From assembly GCF_006517395.1 (NCBI RefSeq), contig NZ_VDCY01000001.1:434001-498000 (forward strand): 64,000 nucleotides of DNA. The letters run 5' to 3'. The position numbers and the translations under genes are program-made. The first letter of the stretch is position 1; each line of letters opens with the position of its first letter. Origin of the DNA: Terrilactibacillus laevilacticus. Lineage in GTDB: Bacteria > Bacillota > Bacilli > Bacillales > Sporolactobacillaceae. Under the pieces are notes generated by a model. The model was not told the DNA's origin. It did not search any database and was given only the letters and a program-made list of their open reading frames with translations. Shown one piece after another: positions 9,131-18,698 of this stretch.

Positions 9131-9865
9131 ATGAACAAAAGGACAGCATTAATTACTGGGGCGAGTGGAGGAATTGGTCTAGAGACAGCAAGGAAGTTAG
9201 CAGCTGAAGGTTGGTCACTTTACTTACATTATTACCAAGGCAGTACGCCAATACAATCTCTTTCTGATGAGTTGGCTGTTAAGTATCCAAATCAGTTTTT
9301 TTCTACTATTCAGGCCGATTTATCTGTAAAAACCGGACCTAAGGATCTAATCGAACAATTAATGGATCCTATCGATTGTGTCATTTACAATTGTGGGAGA
9401 AGTCATGTCTCACTAATGACGGAAGTCGATCATGAAACATTAGATGCCTTTATTCAATTAAATTTAACGAGTCCGTTTGTTATCCTTCAAGAATTGCTAC
9501 CTCATATGATTCGTCAAAAAGAAGGTAAAATTATTTTTGTCTCATCCATTTGGGGAATAACAGGTGCTTCAATGGAAGTGATGTATTCGATGGTAAAAGG
9601 CGGACAGAATACGTTAATCAAGGCGCTAGCAAAAGAGGTCGCACCAAGTCAAATTTCAGTTAATGGAGTTGCACCTGGAGCTGTGGATACACAAATGATG
9701 AAAGACTTTAGTGCTGAGGATTTGGCTTTTATTAAAGAGGATATTCCGATGGGTCGATTAGCCAATCCAACCGAAATAGCCGATTTAATTGGTTATCTTG
9801 TTTCTCCTTCTGCCAATTATATAAACGGACAAATTATTTCAATTAATGGTGCCTGGTATTGTTAA
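9131..9865 (+). CDS. ymfI: SDR-family reductase YmfI (EF-P modification)
   Basis: Short-chain dehydrogenase/reductase (244 aa). It has cofactor motif TGASGGIG (9-16), NCG in place of the usual NAG at 87-89, and the catalytic triad Ser139, Tyr152 and Lys156. In B. subtilis YmfI is needed for the last, reductive step of the EF-P modification. ATG 9131 is preferred because AAAAAGGTG sits 7 bases upstream; a GTG at 9122 would overlap that ribosome site. It is 60 bases after ymfH and probably in one operon. Confidence 0.83.
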   Translation: MNKRTALITGASGGIGLETARKLAAEGWSLYLHYYQGSTPIQSLSDELAVKYPNQFFSTIQADLSVKTGPKDLIEQLMDPIDCVIYNCGRSHVSLMTEVDHETLDAFIQLNLTSPFVILQELLPHMIRQKEGKIIFVSSIWGITGASMEVMYSMVKGGQNTLIKALAKEVAPSQISVNGVAPGAVDTQMMKDFSAEDLAFIKEDIPMGRLANPTEIADLIGYLVSPSANYINGQIISINGAWYC

Positions 9866-9880
9866 CAATTTGTCCATTTT

Positions 9881-9928
9881 ATGAAATAGCCGAGAACACT
9901 CGTGACTTTAGTCATGAGAGGTTCAGAA
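9881..9928 (+). repeat. 48-base palindromic repeat, copy 1
   Basis: It contains CTCGTGACT-TT-AGTCATGAG, a near-perfect 9-bp stem with outer GAAC/GTTC pairing. The same 48 bases occur at 43783-43830 in the opposite orientation with one difference. The shape resembles the subterminal hairpins at the ends of IS200/IS605-type elements, but no transposase or TnpB gene is adjacent. Confidence 0.75.
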
Positions 9929-10014
9929 GGAAAAATGAGGGAGAATACATATTTCAGCGATAATGAGTCATCCTAATGATGCAAGTCTATTTTTACTTAT
10001 TAGGAGGAATATTA

Positions 10015-10271
10015 TGTCAGTATTAGAAAATTGGGATCAATGGAAAGATTTCCTAGCTGATCGTCTCCATCAAGCTGAATCTGTTGGATTGAGTCAAGAT
10101 ACTATTGCTAACTTTGCCACTCAAGTCGGTGATTATTTGTCAACAAAGGTTGATCCAAAAAATCAACAAGAGCGTATGCTTTCTGATTTATGGAGTGTAG
10201 CAGATCAAAATGAACAACGTACGATTGCAAACTTAATGATTAAGCTTGTTGATAATAATGGTACACATTGA
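10015..10271 (+). CDS. ymfJ: DUF3243 family protein YmfJ
   Basis: Small acidic protein of 85 aa (MSVLENWDQWKDFLADRLHQ...) belonging to DUF3243, always found in this ymf neighbourhood. Function unknown. ATG 10015 is chosen because TAGGAGGAAT precedes it; the longer frame from 9963 adds unrelated residues and has no ribosome site. A strong terminator follows. Confidence 0.85.
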
Positions 10272-10290
10272 GTCAAACTTATCATGTTCT

Positions 10291-10324
10291 AAAAAAGGAA
10301 TGTCTTTACGGCATTCCTTTTTTA
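10291..10324 (+). terminator. intrinsic terminator after ymfJ
   Basis: AAAAAAGGAATG and CATTCCTTTTTT form a stem around a 9-base loop with a T tract in the 3' arm. Confidence 0.88.
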
Positions 10325-10655
10325 TACTTCAAGTGTAAAAAGGTATTAAGTATAAGTGCAACTAGCGTAATCTTCTTCAATTAAGCATCGAATTGCCTAT
10401 AAGGCAAATGACACATTCTTGGTCTCTGTCTGCGCATTACAGGTGGCCAATCGGCAAGTTTTCTTTACAACGAAAACAAGAGTCTTTTATTCATAATACG
10501 AAGATCTTCCTTGAAAGCTACGACTATTTATTATACATTAAAGATAATGGTTTTTTGAATTAAGATTATAGGAAGACACATAAACGCTAACTGGTCAAAC
10601 ACGGTATTTTGAGTAGGATGATCAAGGGGACTTGGTTATGCTCTAAAATCCATAT

Positions 10656-10769
10656 ATGGCCATAAACGGGGTGAAAGATAAATTATTGAACTTCCCAGTA
10701 ATTAAAATTATGGAACACCCTGACGTTTTTGTTAAGTATAACGAATACTCTCTAGAGAATTTTGATTAA
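10656..10769 (+). pseudogene. ymfK: remnant of ymfK (DUF3388) C-terminus
   Basis: The gap 10325-10873 holds no intact gene, but one frame ends in VIKIMEHPDVFVKYNEY, then SLENFD and a TAA stop. This resembles the EHPD(I/V)FV...DDFD segment I recall from YmfK/DUF3388 proteins. In B. subtilis that gene sits exactly here, between ymfJ and ymfM. The rest of the reading frame upstream is broken by many stops, and where the remnant truly begins is unclear. Assignment rests on memory of the family plus synteny. Confidence 0.45.
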
Positions 10770-10873
10770 TTAATATAAGAAATTATTTTCATGAGAAGCT
10801 GGTTTATAATGAAACTAAATAATAGTTGTGATTATATATAGATTTTAATTTAATATTGGCAGGTGTTTAGTGA

Positions 10874-11749
10874 GTGAGTGAATTAGGACAGGCATTAAAA
10901 GAAGCACGAAAGGAAAAAGGTATGTCACTCGATGACGTGCTTGAAATTACTAAAATTCAAAAACGCTATTTAGCAGCCATTGAAGAAGGTCAATTTGATC
11001 AATTACCAGGTGAATTTTATACTAGAGCTTTTATTAAAAATTATGCCGAAGCCGTAGGCCTTGATTCGGGTACCATCTTTGAAGAATATGCGAATGAAAT
11101 TCCCAAGACAAGGCAGGCACCGGTTGAACCACAGTTACCTCCCAGATCAAGTCGAACGAATAAATCAGCTCCGCGAGTACGTCAGGGAAAAAGTGGGTTA
11201 AGAACCATCTTACCAACTGCAATTATTGTTATCTTTATAGTTGTTGTTCTTATCGTTGTTTGGATGTTTTTACAACATACAACAAGCCCTTCATCACTGA
11301 AGAAAGATGAAAATAATAGCACGATATCTTATGAACAAAAAGATACACCGAAACCTAAAAAACAATCATCAACAAATAAAACAACAGAAAAGATAACGAA
11401 AGACAGCGCGAAAACCGACAATCACCAATCAATCAAACTGGACAGTACACAAGGCGGCGTATCAAATTATACTTTATCCAATACGAATAAATTTGTTGTC
11501 GACATTAAAACGAAAGATGGTCAGCAGTCTTGGGTAACGGCTCAAGATACTTCATCAACAAAACGCTTAGCCTATGGGATGGCAACAAGCAAAAAGCCGA
11601 TTCACTTTGATGCAACAGGTAGTAAAAAAGTTCATTTTAACATTGGAAGTTCAACGGTTGCTGAAATGAAAATTAACGGTAAATTATTTAAATTTCCGAA
11701 CCAAAATAGTGTACAAAAGTTTAATATTACTTTTGATAACGAAGAGTAG
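10874..11749 (+). CDS. ymfM: RodZ-like helix-turn-helix membrane protein YmfM
   Basis: RodZ-family protein (291 aa). It has an N-terminal Xre-type HTH (about 1-70, GQALKEARKEKGMSLDDVLE), a basic linker, one transmembrane helix (about 115-138) and a Ser/Thr/Lys-rich stalk. A C-terminal extracytoplasmic DUF4115 beta domain completes it. RodZ links MreB to the cell-wall elongation machinery. GTG 10874 follows a GGCAGGTG ribosome site. It stands alone with its own terminator, just upstream of pgsA. Confidence 0.82.
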   Translation: MSELGQALKEARKEKGMSLDDVLEITKIQKRYLAAIEEGQFDQLPGEFYTRAFIKNYAEAVGLDSGTIFEEYANEIPKTRQAPVEPQLPPRSSRTNKSAPRVRQGKSGLRTILPTAIIVIFIVVVLIVVWMFLQHTTSPSSLKKDENNSTISYEQKDTPKPKKQSSTNKTTEKITKDSAKTDNHQSIKLDSTQGGVSNYTLSNTNKFVVDIKTKDGQQSWVTAQDTSSTKRLAYGMATSKKPIHFDATGSKKVHFNIGSSTVAEMKINGKLFKFPNQNSVQKFNITFDNEE

Positions 11750-11774
11750 AGTCATCACAGAAGATGGCTCTTTT
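11748..11774 (+). terminator. terminator overlapping the ymfM stop
   Basis: AGAGTCATC pairs (one G-T) with GATGGCTCT, followed by TTTT. The 5' arm includes part of the stop codon. Confidence 0.7.
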
Positions 11775-11802
11775 CCACTGAAAAAAAGCGTACATATAAG
11801 AG

Positions 11803-11989
11803 GTCACATGAAAAAGTCACCAAATAATAAGCTGCGAATCTCGGAAGCCCGCTTGTTTTCCGGTCCAAAGAAAACTGGCGCCGCTTTTTGCCTTCCGACG
11901 CCCAGGATGGGCTAGTACTGGCGTTTCTTGCAGGATGCCAGCGTACTTAGCCAGTAACCCTTATCATTTGTCACCTTTTTGAACACACA
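11803..11989 (+). repeat. MITE-like dispersed repeat, copy A
   Basis: Left end ATGAAAAAGTCACCAAAT and right end ATTTGTCACCTTTTTGAAC are inverted repeats of each other. The body contains CTGCGAATCTCGG, a CGCTTGTTTTCCGGTCC block and an ACTGGCGCCGC block, also present in copies B, C and D. It fills most of the gap between ymfM and pgsA. No transposase is inside, and the short reading frame across it is a by-product of the repeat. Confidence 0.8.
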
Positions 11990-12050
11990 CTATAAGAAAA
12001 CTTAACGTAAAAAAATTTTATTTATTTTGTATTTTTAGGAGGAATTCAGC

Positions 12051-12629
12051 ATGAATATAGCCAATAAATTAACTGTAGCAAGAATTTTTTTAATCCCCGT
12101 ATTTCTCATCTTTCTTTTAGTTCCTATGGACTTGGGACATTTCACTTTAGGACAAGCAAACATTCCAATTTCTCAATTCATCAGTGGTATTATTTTCATT
12201 ATCGCTTCATTCACAGATTGGCTAGACGGTTATTATGCTCGGAAACTTCATCTCGTAACGAATTTCGGTAAATTCCTTGATCCGTTAGCAGATAAATTAT
12301 TAGTGATGTCTGCTTTTGTGTCATTTGTGGGTATGAACCAAATGCCTGCTTGGATGGTCATTGTTATTTTAGCACGTGAGTTTGCTGTTACAGGTCTTCG
12401 ATTAGTCGCTGTTGAGGAAGGATCTGTTATTGCTGCAAGTAAAATTGCAAAATGGAAAACTTTCTCGCAAATGCTCGCTATTATTCTCTACTTATTTAGT
12501 AACGTTCCATTTGGCTTGGATCATTTTCCTCTCCACTATATCATTCTTTGGGTTGCGGTTTTAATGACAGTTATATCAGGGTTTGATTATTTTTACAAAA
12601 ATAGAGACATTATTTTTAAATCAAAATGA
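12051..12629 (+). CDS. pgsA: CDP-diacylglycerol-glycerol-3-phosphate 3-phosphatidyltransferase
   Basis: Integral membrane enzyme (192 aa) making phosphatidylglycerophosphate, the committed step to phosphatidylglycerol. The complete CDP-alcohol phosphotransferase motif is present: D56, D59-G60, A63-R64, G73, D77, D81 with the standard spacing. Several hydrophobic segments surround it. TAGGAGGAATT precedes ATG 12051. It lies just upstream of cinA-recA, the usual Bacillus order. Confidence 0.95.
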   Translation: MNIANKLTVARIFLIPVFLIFLLVPMDLGHFTLGQANIPISQFISGIIFIIASFTDWLDGYYARKLHLVTNFGKFLDPLADKLLVMSAFVSFVGMNQMPAWMVIVILAREFAVTGLRLVAVEEGSVIAASKIAKWKTFSQMLAIILYLFSNVPFGLDHFPLHYIILWVAVLMTVISGFDYFYKNRDIIFKSK

Positions 12630-12745
12630 TCTTTGATTATGATACTCATAAGTGGATCGTTTGCTAAAGTATGTGGCTCGAGAGTATGATACAAGTGAGG
12701 AAATAACACTTTGTTTATTTGTCAGAAGGATGAGAGGGGATTGCC

Positions 12746-13993
12746 ATGAATGCAGAGTTAATTGCTGTAGGATCAGAATTGTTACTTGGTCAAATTGCAA
12801 ATACAAATGCTCAATTTATTTCGGAACAATTGGCACAACTTGGGATTAATGTCTTTTATCATACGGTTGTTGGTGATAATCAAGAACGACTATCGTCTGC
12901 TATCAAGATTGCAGAATCAAGGTCTGATATGATCATATTTACAGGAGGACTTGGTCCCACAAAGGATGATCTAACAAAGGAGACGATAAGTCGTGAACTA
13001 GGGAGAAAACTAGTAGTAGATCAAGAAGCCTTAAACAGCATCTTGTCATACTTTAAAAAAACAGGAAGGGTCATGACTGAAAATAATCGAAAACAAGCTC
13101 TCATTATAGAAGGTTCCGACTCGCTCCCTAATCGTCATGGCATGGCTCCTGGTATGTTAATAGAAATTAAGAACAAAACCTATATTTTACTTCCAGGACC
13201 TCCGAATGAGATGAAACCCATGTTTGTGAATTCTGCAGTTCCTCTACTAGCAAAGATGCAGACAAATCCCTTGCATTCCCGTGTTTTGCGCTTTTTTGGA
13301 ATTGGCGAGTCGGCATTAGAAACAGAGTTGATGGATTTGATTGATACCCAATCTAATCCGACGATTGCCCCTTTGGCAAAGGAAAGTGAAGTAACCATTC
13401 GTTTGACAGCTAAACACGAAAAGAAAGACGTGGCTATACAATTACTTGATGACATAGAAGAAAAAATCTCCTTACGAGTCGGTGACTATTTGTATGGTTA
13501 TGGTGAACAGTCTTTACCTGAAACCGTCTTTTGCTTGTTAAAAAAACATCAAAAAACGATAGCATTTGCTGAAAGTTTAACTGGGGGACTTGCTAGTCAA
13601 TTATTGACCGACATACCTGGAGCTTCTGAAGTATTTAAAGGTTCTATTGTCAGCTATACAAATGAAGTGAAATCTGAAGTTTTGGGTGTGCCAACTCAGA
13701 CACTTGAAACTTACGGTGCTGTTAGTGCAGAGTGTGCCAAGGACATGGCAAAGAATATCCAATCGAAATGCAAAACAACGATTGGTTTAAGTTTTACAGG
13801 AGTCGCAGGTCCTGATAAAAGTGAAAACAAAGAGGTCGGCACAGTGTTCATCGGACTTGCAGACGCTCAAAATGTCTATAGCTTTCCGTATCAATTTTCT
13901 GGTACAAGATCACGAATTCGTCTTCAGTCGGCTAAAACAGGCTATGATCTTGTTCGGCGATATCTTCGTCAATTGTCGCCATTTGGGAAATAA
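12746..13993 (+). CDS. cinA: CinA, competence/damage-inducible protein (NMN amidase family)
   Basis: Two-domain protein (415 aa). It has an N-terminal MoCF/COG1058-type domain (AVGSELLLGQIANTNA; TGGLGPTKDDLT) and a C-terminal CinA domain (AESLTGGLASQLLTDIPG...SFTGVAGP). The C-terminal domain deamidates nicotinamide mononucleotide in family members. It precedes recA, as in many Gram-positives, where the two are co-regulated in competence or SOS. Here a repeat copy and a LexA box separate it from recA, so recA has at least one promoter of its own. Confidence 0.93.
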   Translation: MNAELIAVGSELLLGQIANTNAQFISEQLAQLGINVFYHTVVGDNQERLSSAIKIAESRSDMIIFTGGLGPTKDDLTKETISRELGRKLVVDQEALNSILSYFKKTGRVMTENNRKQALIIEGSDSLPNRHGMAPGMLIEIKNKTYILLPGPPNEMKPMFVNSAVPLLAKMQTNPLHSRVLRFFGIGESALETELMDLIDTQSNPTIAPLAKESEVTIRLTAKHEKKDVAIQLLDDIEEKISLRVGDYLYGYGEQSLPETVFCLLKKHQKTIAFAESLTGGLASQLLTDIPGASEVFKGSIVSYTNEVKSEVLGVPTQTLETYGAVSAECAKDMAKNIQSKCKTTIGLSFTGVAGPDKSENKEVGTVFIGLADAQNVYSFPYQFSGTRSRIRLQSAKTGYDLVRRYLRQLSPFGK

Positions 13994-14000
13994 TCTTCAA

Positions 14001-14174
14001 GAGGATGTTCGAAAAGTCATCAAATGATAGGCTACGAATCTCGGCGTACGCTTGTTTTTCCGGTCCTCTTGAAGCGGATGCAAGAGGATCTCTAGCTAAA
14101 ATCGCTCAACGTGTGGCTGGCGCCTGAAGCTATCACAACGCGAGGAATGCCGGTCCAAAGAAAACTGGCGCCGC
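14001..14174 (+). repeat. MITE-like dispersed repeat, copy B (right end lost)
   Basis: The left end GAGGATGTTCGAAAAGTCATC and the following CTACGAATCTCGG and CTTGTTTTTCCGGTCCTC match the family. The internal CGGTCCAAAGAAAACTGGCG is shared with copy A. The middle is expanded, and the element stops after GCCGC without the right inverted repeat. It lies between cinA and the recA LexA box. Confidence 0.7.
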
Positions 14175-14211
14175 AGGTGTTATGATCCGTTATGTGAGAT
14201 AAAATAAAAAA

Positions 14212-14225
14212 CGAATAAATGTTCG
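14212..14225 (+). promoter_or_regulatory. LexA (SOS) box of recA
   Basis: CGAATAAATGTTCG matches the Gram-positive LexA consensus CGAACN4GTTCG with one change. It sits about 155 bases ahead of the recA start, consistent with SOS induction; lexA itself is at 45959-46579. Confidence 0.8.
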
Positions 14226-14378
14226 TCAAAACTATTGTTATCTTCTAAAAAAAAAGCTATTATATTAATATGAGTTCAAGAAGTGCTCGCATTAGGTAAA
14301 TGAATCATTCTAATTATCAATGACCAAGATCGTTTTTTGAACAAACTTGAAGAAGCAAGTTAATTAAGGAGTGATTTG

Positions 14379-15416
14379 ATGGGTGATAGAAAAGCAGCCT
14401 TAGATATGGCTTTAAGACAAATAGAAAAACAATTTGGTAAAGGTTCCATCATGAAATTAGGTGAACAACCAGAACAACGTGTATCGACTGTGTCAAGTGG
14501 CTCTCTTGCCCTTGATATTGCTATGGGTGTAGGTGGTTACCCTCGTGGAAGAATTATAGAGGTTTACGGTCCTGAATCTTCAGGTAAAACAACAGTTGCT
14601 CTCCATGCTATTGCAGAAGCGCAAAAAATGGGTGGCCAAGCGGCTTTTATCGATGCGGAACATGCCCTTGACCCTATTTATGCTGAAAAATTGGGTGTCG
14701 ATATTGATGAACTCTTATTGTCGCAACCTGATACAGGAGAACAAGCGTTAGAGATTGCTGAGGCTCTTGTTCGAAGCGGAGCGGTTGATATTATTGTTAT
14801 CGATTCTGTTGCTGCTCTCGTTCCAAAGGCTGAAATCGAAGGTGATATGGGTGATGCTCACGTCGGACTACAAGCCCGCCTTATGTCTCAAGCCCTTCGA
14901 AAACTTTCAGGTGTCATTAGCAAATCTAAAACCACGGCAATCTTTATCAATCAAATCCGTGAAAAAGTAGGGGTTATGTTTGGAAATCCAGAAACGACAC
15001 CAGGTGGGCGAGCATTAAAATTCTATTCATCTGTCCGTCTTGAAGTACGTCGTGCCGAGGCACTTAAACAAGGGAATGACATCGTTGGGAATCGTACACG
15101 TATTAAAGTGGTAAAAAACAAGGTAGCACCGCCATTTAAACAGGCAGAAGTCGATATAATGTATGGTGAAGGTATTTCCAAACAAGGTGAAATTTTGGAT
15201 ATAGGATCAGATTTAGACTTCATTCAAAAAAGTGGTGCATGGTATTCGTATAATGATGAAAGACTTGGTCAAGGACGTGAAAATGCAAAACAATTCTTGA
15301 AAGAGAATGAAGAAATTTGTAATGCAGTAGTGAAACAAATCCGTGATTACCATCACTTGGATCAAAACGTTAGCGAAAAAGATGAGCAAATAGCAGAACA
15401 AAGTGAATTACTTTAA
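14379..15416 (+). CDS. recA: recombinase RecA
   Basis: Strand-exchange ATPase and LexA coprotease, 345 aa. Walker A GPESSGKT lies at 64-71, followed by the [14 protein letters not shown] and [23 protein letters not shown]-binding loop regions. The C-terminus is acidic. ATG 14379 is preferred over the TTG three bases earlier because AAGGAG is then 6-7 bases away. A LexA box lies upstream. Confidence 0.97.
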   Translation: MGDRKAALDMALRQIEKQFGKGSIMKLGEQPEQRVSTVSSGSLALDIAMGVGGYPRGRIIEVYGPESSGKTTVALHAIAEAQKMGGQAAFIDAEHALDPIYAEKLGVDIDELLLSQPDTGEQALEIAEALVRSGAVDIIVIDSVAALVPKAEIEGDMGDAHVGLQARLMSQALRKLSGVISKSKTTAIFINQIREKVGVMFGNPETTPGGRALKFYSSVRLEVRRAEALKQGNDIVGNRTRIKVVKNKVAPPFKQAEVDIMYGEGISKQGEILDIGSDLDFIQKSGAWYSYNDERLGQGRENAKQFLKENEEICNAVVKQIRDYHHLDQNVSEKDEQIAEQSELL

Positions 15417-15434
15417 GAAAAAATGATCATAATG

Positions 15435-15473
15435 GGGATAGATGTGGAGCAAATACACATCTATCCTCTATTT
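15435..15473 (+). terminator. intrinsic terminator of recA
   Basis: GGATAGATGTG pairs perfectly with CACATCTATCC around a 9-base loop, followed by a T-rich stretch. Confidence 0.82.
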
Positions 15474-15598
15474 CTATTGGTTATAAAACTTTTAGTTTGT
15501 CCTTTATAACTCAGTCTTTATGAAATAAGAGATTTTTGTGTAAAATGGTCCATATTTTCTCACTATTAAAAAGATCAGCCTCGAAAGAAAAACCCCTC

Positions 15599-15611
15599 AG
15601 GTTGACAACCT
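15599..15611. other. short perfect palindrome in the recA-rny gap
   Basis: AGGTTGACAACCT is a 6+1+6 perfect palindrome in an otherwise AT-rich 314-base gap between recA and rny. It could be an operator or a hairpin; no T tract follows on the plus strand. Nothing else was found in this gap apart from the recA terminator. Confidence 0.3.
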
Positions 15612-15730
15612 CTTAGAGCAAATATACAATTGACATGTATATTATTAAATTATTAATTTGAAATGATATGCTAAAAACGTAAATTTTATTTAATTTTAAT
15701 GACAATAAGAAAAGGCAAGGAGGTGAAAAG

Positions 15731-17296
15731 ATGTTATCTTCTGTTGTATTCATCATCTCCATTGCTCTAATCTCTGTAGTTTGTCTTTTCGTTGGTTATT
15801 TTATTCGAAAATTAATCGCAGAAGCCAAAATTGCAACTGCCGAAAACGCTGCAAGGCAAATCGTAGAAGAAGCAAAGCGGGAGGCAGAGGCACTAAAGAA
15901 AGAAGCTCTTCTTGAAGCAAAAGATGAGATTCACACTTTACGTACTGAGGCAGAAAGTGAAATAAGAGAGCGTCGAAATGAACTTCAAAGACAAGAAAAT
16001 CGCCTTGTTCAAAAAGAAGATTTACTCGATCGAAAAAGTGAAACCCTTGATAAAAAAGAGGATGTATTAGAAAAAAGGGAGGATTCTCTCAATAAAAAAT
16101 ATCGACAAATTGAAGAGATGGAAAGCAAAGTGGAGGAACTGCTACGCATTCAACATACTGAGCTTGAGCGTATTTCTGGTTTAACCAATGAGGAAGCAAA
16201 AGATATCATTTTGAACCAAGTTAGACAAGAAACAGCCCATGAAGCAGCGCAGCTCATAAAAGAAATTGAAACACGAGCTAAAGAAGAAGCAGACAAGAAG
16301 GCAAAGAATTTACTTTCACTCGCTATCCAACGTTGTGCAGCTGATCATGTTGCAGAAACGACCGTTTCAGTTGTCAACTTACCAAATGATGAAATGAAGG
16401 GTCGAATCATTGGTAGAGAAGGGCGAAATATTCGGACACTAGAAACATTGACGGGTATCGACTTAATTATTGACGATACGCCTGAAGCGGTTATTCTTTC
16501 TGGTTTTGATCCAATACGAAGAGAAACAGCAAGACTCGCATTGGAAAAACTTGTTCAAGATGGTCGAATTCATCCTGCTCGTATTGAAGAAATGGTAGAA
16601 AAATCAAGAAGAGAAGTAGATGAAATGATTCGTGAATACGGCGAACAAACAACGTTTGAAGTTGGAATTCATGGATTGCATCCAGACCTTATCAAGATTC
16701 TAGGAAGATTGCGCTTTAGAACAAGCTATGGCCAGAATGTATTGAAGCACTCAATCGAAGTGGCCTATTTAACGGGTCTGATGGCTGCTGAATTAGGTGA
16801 AGATGTTACCCTCGCGCGTCGATCTGGACTTCTCCATGATATAGGAAAAGCGATCGACCATGAAGTTGAAGGAAGTCATGTTGAAATTGGTGTTGAACTA
16901 GCAACGAAATATAAAGAACATCCTGTTGTAATCAATAGTATTGCTTCGCACCACGGTGATACTGAATCAACTTCTGTTATTTCAACTCTAGTTGCAGCAG
17001 CAGATGCCTTATCAGCTGCTAGACCAGGTGCAAGACGTGAAACGCTAGAAAACTACATTAAACGTTTGGAGAAACTAGAAGAAATTTCAGAGTCTTTTAA
17101 AGGCGTGGAAAAATCATTTGCCATTCAGGCTGGACGTGAAATTCGTATCATGGTTCAACCAGATGTCATTGATGATGCAAGTTCTTACAAATTAGCACAT
17201 GATATTACGAAAAAAATTGAAAATGAGCTCGATTACCCTGGTCATATCAAAGTAACGGTCATTCGCGAAACAAGAGCCGTTGAATATGCAAAATAA
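15731..17296 (+). CDS. rny: ribonuclease Y
   Basis: Membrane-anchored endoribonuclease (521 aa) that starts mRNA decay. It has an N-terminal transmembrane helix (about 3-25), a long charged coiled coil to about residue 200, a KH domain ([15 protein letters not shown]) and an HD domain (HSIEVA..., [10 protein letters not shown]). AAGGAGGTG precedes ATG 15731. It is next to ymdB as in B. subtilis but has a strong terminator between. Confidence 0.96.
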   Translation: MLSSVVFIISIALISVVCLFVGYFIRKLIAEAKIATAENAARQIVEEAKREAEALKKEALLEAKDEIHTLRTEAESEIRERRNELQRQENRLVQKEDLLDRKSETLDKKEDVLEKREDSLNKKYRQIEEMESKVEELLRIQHTELERISGLTNEEAKDIILNQVRQETAHEAAQLIKEIETRAKEEADKKAKNLLSLAIQRCAADHVAETTVSVVNLPNDEMKGRIIGREGRNIRTLETLTGIDLIIDDTPEAVILSGFDPIRRETARLALEKLVQDGRIHPARIEEMVEKSRREVDEMIREYGEQTTFEVGIHGLHPDLIKILGRLRFRTSYGQNVLKHSIEVAYLTGLMAAELGEDVTLARRSGLLHDIGKAIDHEVEGSHVEIGVELATKYKEHPVVINSIASHHGDTESTSVISTLVAAADALSAARPGARRETLENYIKRLEKLEEISESFKGVEKSFAIQAGREIRIMVQPDVIDDASSYKLAHDITKKIENELDYPGHIKVTVIRETRAVEYAK

Positions 17297-17325
17297 AAAA
17301 AGCGACAGATGTCGCTTTTTTTATT
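17294..17325 (+). terminator. intrinsic terminator of rny
   Basis: AAAAAAGCGACA and TGTCGCTTTTTT form a stem with a two-base loop, overlapping the stop codon. Confidence 0.9.
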
Positions 17326-17464
17326 TTGGCCAAAAAGAAACAGTCGGAATCCTAAGTGTTTACTCTAGGGAAGAATTCAAGCTATAATAAGAAGGAATAT
17401 GTTAAAGAGGCACTATAACTGACTAACTGACTGGTTTATTGAAGAATTTAGTAAGGGGATTATT

Positions 17465-18259
17465 ATGAGAATATTATTTATTGGTGATGTGTATGGAAAA
17501 TTAGGAAGACAAATGATTGACGAACATCTAGCACGATTAAAGAAACATTATCATCCGACACTTACCATAATCAATGCAGAAAATGCCGCACATGGAAAAG
17601 GAATCACAGAAAAAATATACAAACAATTAATGGAACAAGGTGCGGACGTCATAACTATGGGTAATCATACATGGGATAATCGCGAAATATTTGAATTTAT
17701 CGATCGAGCAAATAAATTAGTTAGACCTGCAAATTTTCCAGAAGATACTCCTGGTGTTGGCTTTCGGATTGTCCAAATCAATCAATGGAAGGTTGGAATT
17801 GTAAATTTACAAGGTCGCGTATTTTTGCCGCCAATCGACGATCCCTTTCGCAAAGCAGAATCGATTATTAAAGAAATAAGAAACGAGACACCTATTATTT
17901 TTGTTGATTTTCATGCCGAAACAACAAGTGAAAAATTGGCTCTTGGTTGGCACTTGGATGGGAAGGTCTCAGCGGTTGTTGGGACACATACACATGTACA
18001 AACAGCTGATGAACGTATTTTTCCAAACGGGACAGCGTATTTAACGGATGTAGGGATGACGGGGCCATATGATGGAATTATTGGTGTACAAAGGGATACT
18101 GTCATTAGACGCTTTTTGACGCAAATGCCTGCTCGTTTTGAAAGCGAAACGGGCGCAGCACAATTGAGTGCTGTCGTTATTGATATAGATGAAAGTACGG
18201 GTAAGGCCAAGAAAATAGAGAGATGTCTTATTAATCCAGATCATCCTTTCTTAAAATAA
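17465..18259 (+). CDS. ymdB: YmdB metallophosphoesterase (2',3'-cyclic nucleotide phosphodiesterase)
   Basis: Calcineurin-like phosphoesterase of the YmdB family (264 aa). Metal ligands are visible in FIGDVYG (Asp8), NAENAAHGKG, MGNHTWDN and VGTHTHVQTADE. In B. subtilis it affects biofilm formation and motility and acts on cyclic nucleotides. AAGGGG lies upstream of ATG 17465. Confidence 0.92.
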   Translation: MRILFIGDVYGKLGRQMIDEHLARLKKHYHPTLTIINAENAAHGKGITEKIYKQLMEQGADVITMGNHTWDNREIFEFIDRANKLVRPANFPEDTPGVGFRIVQINQWKVGIVNLQGRVFLPPIDDPFRKAESIIKEIRNETPIIFVDFHAETTSEKLALGWHLDGKVSAVVGTHTHVQTADERIFPNGTAYLTDVGMTGPYDGIIGVQRDTVIRRFLTQMPARFESETGAAQLSAVVIDIDESTGKAKKIERCLINPDHPFLK

Positions 18260-18347
18260 GAATTCTATTTTGTCATTTACCACTGTGCTTGCATAATTTC
18301 AAGATATAAAAAGTAAATGCATCAATCGTGATAAAATTATGATTAAA

Positions 18348-18376
18348 GCAGGAATACCCGTCCTTTTAGTGAATAT
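18348..18376 (+). promoter_or_regulatory. sigma-H-type promoter of spoVS
   Basis: GCAGGAATA, an 11-base spacer and AGTGAATAT match the sigma-H consensus (RNAGGAWWW / RNNGAATWW) at every specified base. spoVS is sigma-H controlled in B. subtilis. The GGAGGAA ribosome site and ATG follow about 40 bases on. Confidence 0.8.
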
Positions 18377-18416
18377 AATTAGATATGCGGATGACAATCT
18401 ATAGGGAGGAACAGGA

Positions 18417-18677
18417 ATGGATATATTAAAAGTTTCAGCAAAATCTATACCTAACTCCGTTGCTGGTGCACTTGCTAACACTGTCCGAGAAAGAGGTACG
18501 GCAGAAATTCAAGCGATCGGCGCAGGTGCCTTAAATCAAGCTGTAAAAGCAGTTGCGATTGCACGAGGATTTGTAGCACCAGGGGGATTAGATCTAATTT
18601 GTATTCCAGCATTTACCGATATTCTAATTGATGGAGAAGAGAGAACCGCGATTAAATTGATTGTCGAGCCTCGTTAA
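18417..18677 (+). CDS. spoVS: stage V sporulation protein S
   Basis: Compact 86-aa protein (MDILKVSAKSIPNSVAGALA...) of the Alba-like SpoVS family, one of the most conserved sporulation proteins. It is needed for coat assembly and release from septation control in B. subtilis. GGGAGGAACAGG precedes ATG 18417. It has its own sigma-H-type promoter and terminator. Confidence 0.96.
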   Translation: MDILKVSAKSIPNSVAGALANTVRERGTAEIQAIGAGALNQAVKAVAIARGFVAPGGLDLICIPAFTDILIDGEERTAIKLIVEPR

Positions 18678-18698
18678 TTCGATAACCAAAGAACTATA

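Noticed and set aside
11709-11915. 68-codon plus-strand frame (KKSPNNKLRISEARLFSGPKK)
   Set aside because: It runs through MITE-like copy A; the same peptide appears from copy C in the other orientation. It is a by-product of the repeat, not a gene.
12652-12849. 65-codon frame overlapping the cinA start
   Set aside because: Shadow of cinA in another frame; no ribosome site and no family features.
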